The notes under the pieces were generated by a model. That model was not told the DNA's origin. It did not search any database and saw nothing but the letters and a program-made list of their open reading frames with translations. 10,623 nucleotides of DNA from CALXJM01 sp963930325 (GTDB lineage: Bacteria > Bacillota > Clostridia > TANB77 > CAG-508): positions 1 to 10,623 of the forward strand of contig CAWVME010000064.1 of assembly GCA_963930325.1 (NCBI GenBank), given 5' to 3'. This document shows positions 5,505-10,623 of the stretch, piece by piece (position 1 is the stretch's first letter; each line of letters opens with the position of its first letter). The position numbers were made by a program, and so were the translations under genes.

Positions 5505-6789
5505 ATGAATGCAGAAGAAATTGAAGTAAGAAAAAGCTATAATCGAAAACTGTATCCTATTTATAAAATGCTTTCTTGGGATTTGTTATTTCATGTTGCA
5601 ATTATTTTCGTTTACCTAACTAATGTAAAAGGTCTTAGTACTGCTGACGTGTTTTTTGTTGATGCACTATATACTGCCTTTAAATTTATTATGCAGATTC
5701 CTGCTGTTGTTATTGTAGATCGTTTACGGAAAAAGAAAAAGTTTAATTTTAGCTAATGCTCTACTTTCTTTATATATTTTTATTTTGATTTTGCCTTGTA
5801 ATTTAACTTTTATTATTTTCGCCAATTTTATTGAATCAGTTGGTTTTGTAATAAAAGCATTAGCTGAGTCTAATTTGCTTTATGATTGCGTTCCTCATTC
5901 TGAAAATAGAAGTAAACAGTTTAGTAAAATTGATGGACATGGTTGTGCTCTATTTTATATATTTGATGCAATAAGTTGTGTAGCCACAGGTTTCTTATAC
6001 GCTATAAATCCTTATATTCCAATGTTTTTGTGTTTATCATTTTGCTTGATTGCAACTATTTTATCTTATTATTTTAAAGAAATTCCAAAATCAAAATCTT
6101 TTAAAGAAGAAAGCACAAATTTAAAGGATTATTTAAAAGGTCTAAAATATTCTTTTAGGTATATTTTAAAATCAGATCGTTTAAAAAGTTTAATTTTATT
6201 TTGTGGAATTTTCTTTGGTTTTATTAATTTACTTAACTCTTTACGTAGAAGTTTGTTACAAGATATTGGTATCGAAGCTCAGTATTTGGGAATTATATTT
6301 GCTTGTATGGGTATATTTTCGGCTGTAGCAGCAGATAAAGAAAACTGGTTTAATAAAGTTTTCCATAATAAATTTTTAGCCTGTTGTGCGATTATTTTAA
6401 CATTTTCTGCTATTTTTTCAGGATTAGCTGTAATTATTCCGCTTACAAGGGCTTTTGTAATAGGATTTGTTTTGCTTATGTTTGCTATTCAGCATATTAT
6501 TAAAGGTGCTTATTTTACTTTAAACAAAAAATATTTAAGCAGTTTTTCTACTTCTAGTTTACGAACTAAAATTTATTCTGTTAATAATATGTTAGAAGCA
6601 ATTTGTGCTACTATTACCTCTTTTACTTGTTCATTTTTATTAGGCTATATGTCAACCGCTTATGCAACTGTAATATTGGGTTGTATATTCACTTTAATTT
6701 TACTTCGAATACTAGCTTATATGAAGCCAAGAGTTGGCTTAAAACCTGAACAATATAAGAGAAACGATATTCCTATAGAAGTCCAATAA
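5505..6789 (+). pseudogene. MFS transporter interrupted by a +1 frameshift
   Basis: Together the two frames encode one Major Facilitator Superfamily permease of about 427 residues with roughly twelve hydrophobic segments, presumably a drug or small-molecule exporter; the substrate is unknown. The start ATG at 5505 has GGAAGG ten bases upstream. The first frame reads through helix 2 to VVIVDRL and then hits a stop at 5754-5756. The next frame, open from at least 5722 to 6789, supplies GKRKSLILANALL. Joined, they give the conserved MFS motif A (DRLGKRKS), which places the lesion exactly at an extra C at 5727, between TTA and GGA. Removing it restores one open frame. The rest of the gene is intact, with no second stop, so the mutation is recent, phase-variable or a sequence error. 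A downstream fragment might be translated from an internal start but would lack helices 1-2. A hairpin terminator follows directly. Confidence 0.85.
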
Positions 6790-6822
6790 AAAACACCCCG
6801 CAAAAAATGCAGGATGTTTTTT
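6788..6822. terminator. Terminator between convergent genes
   Basis: A 14-bp stem (6789-6802 with 6808-6821) with a 5-nt loop overlaps the MFS stop codon and ends in T-runs on both strands. On the plus strand two C-A mismatches interrupt it. On the minus strand these become G-U wobble pairs, so the hairpin is complete for the leftward membrane-protein gene and weaker for the MFS transcript. Confidence 0.8.
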
Positions 6823-6836
6823 CATTCATAATGTTT

Positions 6837-7496
6837 TTACTCTTTAATCCATAATGTATGATGATAAGTTTCGTTTGTTGTTTTATAATCTATAGAAAAT
6901 ATAGAATTGTCATTCCACATTTGCCTATAGCTACCTATTACTACACAAGTAGCATATGAATATGGTATTCCTTTTGAGTAAATTATTTCCGTCTCTTCTG
7001 TAATAGTTTGGTATGTTTCTTCTCCACTATCATTTATATAATAATAGCCATCCAATTCTTCTAATAACTGTGCAATTGGACGTTGCTCTACATATATTGG
7101 AGCTACCTCACTCTCATAGTGAATTTTGGTTGGATAAGAAATAAAAAATATAAGTATGGATAATCCGACAATCAACTTTTGCCATTTAGAATATTTTGAA
7201 GAATTTTCAGCTAAATGCCCTTTCTTAATTTTTTGTGTGAAAACTATTACATCACTCATACTCAGTAAAAATACAATAAGAAGGACCCATAGAGCTAGAG
7301 TATTTCTTTGATACATGTACAAACTTACAACACCCGCAATTCCTATCAGTTCTAATTTTAGCAGCCCATTTACAGAATTGCTTTTTTCCCGTATTACCTG
7401 TACAGCTGTTGGTCCTATTTTACTTATTGCATAAGTCAGTCCTCCAAAAACAGCTATGTCTATCAACAAACCAACTATAATTGCCAATTTTTCCAT
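6837..7496 (-). CDS. Unknown four-helix membrane protein with C-terminal ectodomain
   Basis: I do not recognise this family. The protein has 219 residues from the ATG at 7494-7496. Four hydrophobic segments lie at roughly 1-23, 42-61, 66-86 and 107-122. The loops after helix 1 (IREKSN) and between helices 3 and 4 (TQKIKKGH..KYSKWQK) are basic. By the positive-inside rule this puts both termini outside the membrane and leaves a C-terminal domain of about 95 residues, rich in Tyr, Glu and Thr, on the cell surface. Start is ambiguous: AGGAG abuts an in-frame ATG at 7506-7508 (223 residues) with no spacing, and is 12 bases from the ATG chosen here. It is a single-gene unit with its own promoter and operator-like palindrome (7541-7565) and its own terminator (6788-6822). 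No enzymatic motif was seen. Confidence 0.75.
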   Translation of the reverse strand: MEKLAIIVGLLIDIAVFGGLTYAISKIGPTAVQVIREKSNSVNGLLKLELIGIAGVVSLYMYQRNTLALWVLLIVFLLSMSDVIVFTQKIKKGHLAENSSKYSKWQKLIVGLSILIFFISYPTKIHYESEVAPIYVEQRPIAQLLEELDGYYYINDSGEETYQTITEETEIIYSKGIPYSYATCVVIGSYRQMWNDNSIFSIDYKTTNETYHHTLWIKE

Positions 7497-7540
7497 TATG
7501 AATGACATCTCCTTTTTTTCTTAAGTTTTGTATTTTATGT

Positions 7541-7565
7541 ATTATAAACTAGCTAAATAAGCTAG
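7541..7565 (-). promoter_or_regulatory. -10 element with adjoining operator-like palindrome
   Basis: On the minus strand TATAAT (7541-7546) is directly preceded by CTAGCT-TATTT-AGCTAG (7549-7565), a perfect 6-bp inverted repeat with a 5-nt centre filling the promoter spacer. No good -35 box is found at 17 bases. The pattern suits a repressor or a MerR-like activator site controlling the membrane-protein gene, but only one site is visible. Confidence 0.4.
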
Positions 7566-7586
7566 GAATAAAAAGGAAATTTATAT

Positions 7587-7605
7587 AAAAAGGCTCTTAG
7601 CCTTT
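7587..7605 (-). terminator. Terminator after RNHCP gene
   Basis: AAAGGCT-AAG-AGCCTTT (minus strand; arms 7599-7605 and 7589-7595) is a perfect 7-bp stem running into TTTTTATAT. It lies 88 bases beyond the stop codon of the RNHCP gene and would end the kinase/RNHCP transcript. Confidence 0.6.
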
Positions 7606-7693
7606 GTGTATTTATTATACCATTTTTTGGTTGTACTTGCAAACTTTTTATGTTTATTTTAAATGTTTTTTTCTGTTTTCACACTTTTTAAAT

Positions 7694-8008
7694 TTATTTA
7701 TATCTTCTCACACTTAATTTAATAATTTCATCCATGTTATCATCTTTTGCTGCTTTATTTTTTCGAATTGCTCCGCATTTTTTACATTGAAATATAATTA
7801 CATATCCCTTTTTGTTATCTGTTTCTATTCCTATTGGTTCTAACATTCCATGGCATTTTTCTTGTCTATCTCCAGGATTTATATCTACATGTTTCGAATG
7901 TAAGCAATATGGGCAATGATTTCTGCAAGAGTACCCTAGCTTTTTTACTTTTTTTCCACAGTTTTCACATATAAACTCTTCATCTATTTCTGTAAACCTG
8001 CTGTACAT
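7694..8008 (-). CDS. RNHCP-domain zinc-ribbon protein
   Basis: The 104-residue small cytoplasmic protein carries the signature that names the RNHCP family: R29-N30-H31-C32-P33, followed by YCLHSKHVDINPGDR. Cysteine pairs are C14/C17 (CENC), C32/C35 (CPYC) and C75/C78 (CKKC), with C52/H53 between them, enough to bind one or two zinc ions. The biochemical role of the family is, to my knowledge, uncharacterised; nucleic-acid or ribosome association is a guess from the ribbon fold. The ATG at 8008 is preferred because GGGAGG lies five to six bases upstream and family members begin with a short xRFT..FxCENCG segment. An upstream in-frame ATG (8098) would run 80 bp into the kinase gene without support. 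It starts 10 bp after the kinase stop, so the two form an operon. Confidence 0.88.
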   Translation of the reverse strand: MYSRFTEIDEEFICENCGKKVKKLGYSCRNHCPYCLHSKHVDINPGDRQEKCHGMLEPIGIETDNKKGYVIIFQCKKCGAIRKNKAAKDDNMDEIIKLSVRRYK

Positions 8009-8018
8009 AATTTCCTCC

Positions 8019-9659
8019 CTAGTATTCAAAAACTCCTCCACCAATAAATTCTCGTAATAATGAGTTTTTTGGCACATCCTCTTCTGATATAGTCTCAAAA
8101 TATCTTAAAAAGTCATACAATCTTCTTGCCTCAGTATATTCTGCTTCTTTTCTATCAATTTCTTCTAATAATGGCAATGCATATTGTTTTAATACTCCTA
8201 ATTCATAAATCAACGAAGTATTAAACATGCTGTCTGCTTCTTCTTGATATGGAAATATATTTTTTTCCTCTCCTCTTCTTACAGAGTCCCACATTTTTAG
8301 TGTATGCAAAGCAGAATAACCTCTAAATTGATGGTCTCTTACAATTCTACGAATTAGTCTTGAATCTGTTGTAGATATTCTATTAAAATAGTCTACGTTT
8401 AAAACCGTCAATGCACTAATATAAATTTTGTGCTTTTGTTCTCTTGGGATACTATTAGTTAATTTATCATTTAAGCAATGAATTCCTTCTATTACAAGCA
8501 CCTCATCTTCTTTAAGTTGCATTGTTTTACCATTAAAAACTTTAACCCCTTCTTTAAAATTAAAAGTTGGCACTTCTACTACTTCACCTTTTAATAATCT
8601 AGAGATGTTATCATTAAATAGTTTCAAATCGATTGCTTCAATACATTCAAAATCATACTGTCCATTTTCATCTTTTGGATTGTCTTTTCTTTCTACAAAA
8701 TAATTATCTACTGAAATAGTTACTGGTTTTATTCCATTAATTTTCAGCTGAATTCCTAATCTTTGTGCAAAAGTAGTTTTTCCAGAGGAAGATGGTCCTG
8801 CAATTAATACCATTTTTACTTTTTTGTTTTTTACAATTTCATTCGCTATTTCTGCAATTTTCTTTTCATGTAATGCCTCATCAATTAAAATAGCTTCTCT
8901 AATTTTTCCATCTTGTACTACTTTATTTAATTTGTGCAATGTATGAATATCTAAATTCTTATGCAATTTTTTATAATCATCCAAAGCCCTTAATAGTTTT
9001 AAATTTTCTTTGTATTCTCCTATTTTACTAGGATTTTCTATACTTGGATATCGAATTAAAAAACCATTTCTATATGCTTCTATATCAAATATTTTCATGT
9101 AGCCTGTACTAATTGGTAAAACTCCATAGAAATAATTGTAGTAATCTCCACAATAATATAATGAAACATATTCCTTTTCTTTAGCGTAAAGTTGTAATTT
9201 CCCCTTATTGCTGCCTGTCACCTCATAAAATGTTTCGGCTTCTTCTTTATCCATTTTTATTTTTCGTATAGCTAAATCGTCTTGAATAATTTCTTTCATT
9301 CTATTTTTTATTCGTTTAGTATTTTCCTCTGTCATTTCTAAATTGCTCACTTCGCAAAATAGTGCATTTGTTAATTGGTATTGCACTGTAATTAAAGCTT
9401 CTGGATAAATTTCAGCAAAAGCTTTTCCCATTATATAGAGCAAGCCTCTCCTATAAATTCTTAACCCTTCTTTATTTGTTATATCTAGCAGTTCTATCTT
9501 CGCATCTTCTGTTAATTCATGTTTTAACGAAACAAGTTCATTATTGCATTTACATGCAATTACAATATTCGGATTTGAAGCAATTTCTTCTTCAAAAACT
9601 TCTTTTACCGTCTTTATTTCCTTTAATTCAGTTATTTTACCCTTGTATTCAATTTTCAT
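8019..9659 (-). CDS. TGS-SAD-uridine kinase-like fusion protein
   Basis: The 546-residue cytoplasmic protein has three parts. Residues 1-60 are a TGS-like ubiquitin-fold domain. Residues about 64-205 resemble the SAD/editing region of threonyl-tRNA synthetase, including a YxxTGxMKxFxI-like stretch (STGYMKIFDIEAY). Residues 280-546 are a phosphoribulokinase/uridine-kinase P-loop domain: Walker A GPSSSGKTT (288-296), D318 (SVDNYF), E391 (VIEGIH), and an arginine-rich RLIRRIVRDHQFRG segment (434-447). In the SAD part the expected HxxxH zinc ligands are replaced (YRRGLLY), so tRNA editing by the synthetase mechanism is unlikely. Such fusions are common in Firmicutes and annotated as nucleoside kinases; the real substrate is not certain. 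The start has GGAGG six bases upstream. It is first in an operon with the RNHCP gene, under the promoter at 9696-9724. Confidence 0.92.
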   Translation of the reverse strand: MKIEYKGKITELKEIKTVKEVFEEEIASNPNIVIACKCNNELVSLKHELTEDAKIELLDITNKEGLRIYRRGLLYIMGKAFAEIYPEALITVQYQLTNALFCEVSNLEMTEENTKRIKNRMKEIIQDDLAIRKIKMDKEEAETFYEVTGSNKGKLQLYAKEKEYVSLYYCGDYYNYFYGVLPISTGYMKIFDIEAYRNGFLIRYPSIENPSKIGEYKENLKLLRALDDYKKLHKNLDIHTLHKLNKVVQDGKIREAILIDEALHEKKIAEIANEIVKNKKVKMVLIAGPSSSGKTTFAQRLGIQLKINGIKPVTISVDNYFVERKDNPKDENGQYDFECIEAIDLKLFNDNISRLLKGEVVEVPTFNFKEGVKVFNGKTMQLKEDEVLVIEGIHCLNDKLTNSIPREQKHKIYISALTVLNVDYFNRISTTDSRLIRRIVRDHQFRGYSALHTLKMWDSVRRGEEKNIFPYQEEADSMFNTSLIYELGVLKQYALPLLEEIDRKEAEYTEARRLYDFLRYFETISEEDVPKNSLLREFIGGGVFEY

Positions 9660-9695
9660 TTACTACCTCCGTTTTTTCTTTTTGTTACATGTTCT

Positions 9696-9724
9696 ATTGT
9701 ATATCTTATGCTCATTTTCGTCAA
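9696..9724 (-). promoter_or_regulatory. Promoter of kinase-RNHCP operon
   Basis: On the minus strand, TTGACG (9719-9724), 17 bases, then TACAAT (9696-9701): five of six bases match sigma-A consensus at each element. The start codon is 37 bases downstream of the -10. Confidence 0.7.
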
Positions 9725-9764
9725 CTTATAATCATTCTTTTAATTTATATTCATTAAAACTATG

Positions 9765-9793
9765 GAATATTTTTCTTATTCTAGGATATATTA
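9765..9793 (+). promoter_or_regulatory. Possible sigma-G/sigma-F promoter of sspH
   Basis: GAATA (9765-9769), 17 bases and TATATTA (9787-9793) resemble the forespore consensus (-35 G[AC]ATR, -10 CATNNTA) except for the first base of the -10. The position, 23 bases before the start codon, and the known forespore expression of ssp genes support it. No good sigma-A promoter is evident here. Confidence 0.4.
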
Positions 9794-9816
9794 TTACTAA
9801 AATGGAGGGATATTTA

Positions 9817-10008
9817 GTGAATAAGCAAAGAATTCAAGAAATTTTAAAAAGCAAAGAAATACAAGAAGTTTACTATAACGAAAAACCTGTCTGGATACAG
9901 GAAGTAAGGGATAATATTGCTAAAATAGGTTTTGTTAACAGTGGCGTTGAAAAAGACGTTTTCATCGAAGATTTATATGAGGAAAATTTGTATGATGAAA
10001 ATCATTAG
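9817..10008 (+). CDS. sspH: H-type small acid-soluble spore protein
   Basis: The 63-residue protein belongs to the SspH family of minor small acid-soluble proteins made in the developing forespore and packed into the spore core. The family pattern is clear: NKQRIQEILKSKEIQEVYYN, then the hallmark PVWIQEV (24-30), then a short strand region ending in an acidic tail (DLYEENLYDENH). The length is usual for the family. Translation starts at GTG (9817-9819): GGAGGG lies seven bases upstream and the family begins at this point. In-frame upstream ATGs, the longest giving 154 codons, would read across the divergent kinase gene and are not credible. The gene stands alone, divergent from the kinase operon and followed by a strong terminator. 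Its presence implies that the organism forms endospores. Confidence 0.88.
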   Translation: MNKQRIQEILKSKEIQEVYYNEKPVWIQEVRDNIAKIGFVNSGVEKDVFIEDLYEENLYDENH

Positions 10009-10033
10009 AAAAGACAGTATTATTGAGCACTAG

Positions 10034-10065
10034 AAAAGCGGGCCTCAATTGTGGCCCGCTTTTTG
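10034..10065. terminator. Strong bidirectional terminator
   Basis: AAAAGCGGGCC (10034-10044) pairs perfectly with GGCCCGCTTTT (10053-10063) around an 8-nt loop, with T-runs on both sides. It separates the convergent sspH and unknown genes and is the most G+C-rich hairpin in the window. Confidence 0.92.
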
Positions 10066-10539
10066 TTACCATGCTTTGATGTAAGATATTACAACATTAA
10101 TCTTTGACTTGATGTTGTTTTTTATTTCTGGGAAACTCACAACATCACGTACCAAGTAATATCCCCAATGGATCACTTGTAGCAAAAAGCCATCGAGTTC
10201 TTCAGCGAGTTCTTTCTGGTTCCGCCCCGTCGTTAATTCCGCTTTTTCAATCAAGTCCTTGATGTGGTAGTTGCCACATCTCTTTGCCTTCATATAGAAG
10301 ACATCACACAACAGATCTTCAACCCATTCGTAGTTCTCTTCTTCTACTCCGAAGCTATGCCATAGCTCTTTGAAAAAGCTCTTAGTCTTGTTACGAAAGC
10401 CAGAGATTTCTTCCTCCGTTGGGTGAATTTCAAAGTAGCGTTCAAACGCCCTTTTGGCTTCACTTTGAAAACTCCCAAGTGTCCCACCTTCCTTCAAACA
10501 TTCCTCAAGTGCCTCGTGCAACTGCTGTCTCCATGTCAT
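10066..10539 (-). CDS. Unknown helical protein, compositionally foreign
   Basis: I do not recognise this 157-residue protein. It appears soluble and mostly alpha-helical, with no signal peptide or clear membrane span. It has a charged N-terminal helix (MTWRQQLHEALEEC), an EEEISGFRNKTKSFFKELWHSFGVEEE region, two cysteines in the middle (C78, C88) and an aromatic, amphipathic stretch LLQVIHWGYYLVRDVV (119-134). The gene is about 42% G+C by hand count (10081-10540) against roughly 23-33% in neighbours, and uses codons such as CGT, GCC, CTC and AAG more freely, which suggests acquisition from another genome. It is clearly expressed as its own unit: an extended -10 promoter (10572-10600), AGGAGGT eight bases before the ATG and a strong terminator immediately after the stop. 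No transposase or integrase is adjacent. Defence, phage or regulatory roles are all possible and none is supported. Confidence 0.8.
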   Translation of the reverse strand: MTWRQQLHEALEECLKEGGTLGSFQSEAKRAFERYFEIHPTEEEISGFRNKTKSFFKELWHSFGVEEENYEWVEDLLCDVFYMKAKRCGNYHIKDLIEKAELTTGRNQKELAEELDGFLLQVIHWGYYLVRDVVSFPEIKNNIKSKINVVISYIKAW

Positions 10540-10571
10540 GTTAGGTAACCTCCTTTATTTTTTATACTTTT

Positions 10572-10600
10572 ATTATATCATTTTTTGTACGTTTTGGAAA
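10572..10600 (-). promoter_or_regulatory. Extended -10 promoter of the unknown gene
   Basis: On the minus strand, TTTCCA (10595-10600), 17 bases and TATAAT (10572-10577) with TGA immediately upstream form a perfect extended -10 that compensates for a weak -35. It lies 33 bases before the start codon. Confidence 0.65.
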
Positions 10601-10623
10601 GCCATTTATGTATTAATAGCCTG

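Noticed and set aside
5730..5744. Programmed -1 frameshifting at AAAAAG repeats (5730-5740) to rescue the MFS gene
   Set aside because: The heptamers present are G AAA AAG in frame, and a -1 slip would enter the wrong frame; joining the two halves needs a +1 (or -2) shift.
8009..8098. 30-residue N-terminal extension of the RNHCP protein
   Set aside because: It overlaps the kinase gene by 80 bp, has no binding site, and the domain begins right after the ATG at 8008.
9544..9816. N-terminal extension of sspH to an ATG at 9544
   Set aside because: It reads antisense through the kinase gene as low-complexity hydrophobic residues; the GTG at 9817 has GGAGGG at ideal spacing and matches the family start.
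1..10623. CRISPR array, tRNA, rRNA, riboswitch or insertion sequence
   Set aside because: No regularly spaced direct repeats, no cloverleaf or rRNA sequence, no transposase domain, and no 5' leader long and structured enough to propose a riboswitch.

Overview
The window looks like a low-GC, endospore-forming Firmicute of the class Clostridia, probably a gut or host-associated lineage. Hand counts of sampled lines in most genes give roughly 23-33% G+C. Ribosome binding sites are strong GGAGG types, promoters are of the sigma-A TTGACA/TATAAT type, and there is an H-type small acid-soluble spore protein. The Clostridia-style 'KGITLIALVITIIVL' prepilin leader and the YqeG-family phosphatase also fit. 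No rRNA, tRNA, CRISPR array, insertion sequence or phage gene was seen.

Layout. Positions 1-392 hold no convincing gene; they contain a 141-bp inverted-repeat element (61-201) and one copy of a GGGCGAAC palindrome (228-257). Positions 393-5365 are all on the minus strand and read, in transcription order: YqeG-like HAD phosphatase, prepilin peptidase, M24 aminopeptidase, EF-P, a coiled-coil/zinc-ribbon protein, and a type IV pilin-like surface protein ending in BspA-type leucine-rich repeats. The first three genes are overlapping or 26 bp or less apart (14 bp if the longer aminopeptidase start is used) behind one consensus promoter at 5411-5439. EF-P and the pilin-like gene each have their own promoter. 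A second, decayed copy of the palindrome lies between the aminopeptidase and EF-P genes.

Positions 5446-6789 carry an MFS transporter on the plus strand, divergently transcribed from the YqeG operon and broken by what looks like a single inserted C at 5727. A hairpin terminator separates it from a convergent unknown four-helix membrane protein (6837-7496), whose promoter contains an operator-like palindrome. Next is a two-gene minus-strand operon (7694-9659): a fused TGS/SAD/uridine-kinase-type P-loop protein followed by an RNHCP zinc-ribbon protein. Divergent from it is sspH (9817-10008), with a GTG start and a sigma-G-like promoter. After a strong bidirectional terminator comes a 157-residue protein of unknown function (10066-10539), with about 42% G+C, its own extended -10 promoter and no recognised family.

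How they fit together. The prepilin peptidase and the pilin-like LRR protein are a plausible enzyme/substrate pair about 2.5 kb apart. EF-P, the aminopeptidase and YqeG are housekeeping functions. No complete, clearly new defence or mobile system is visible. The most open questions are the compositionally foreign 157-residue gene, the pilin/LRR surface protein with its trimmed peptidase, the inverted-repeat element at the left end, and the MFS frameshift.
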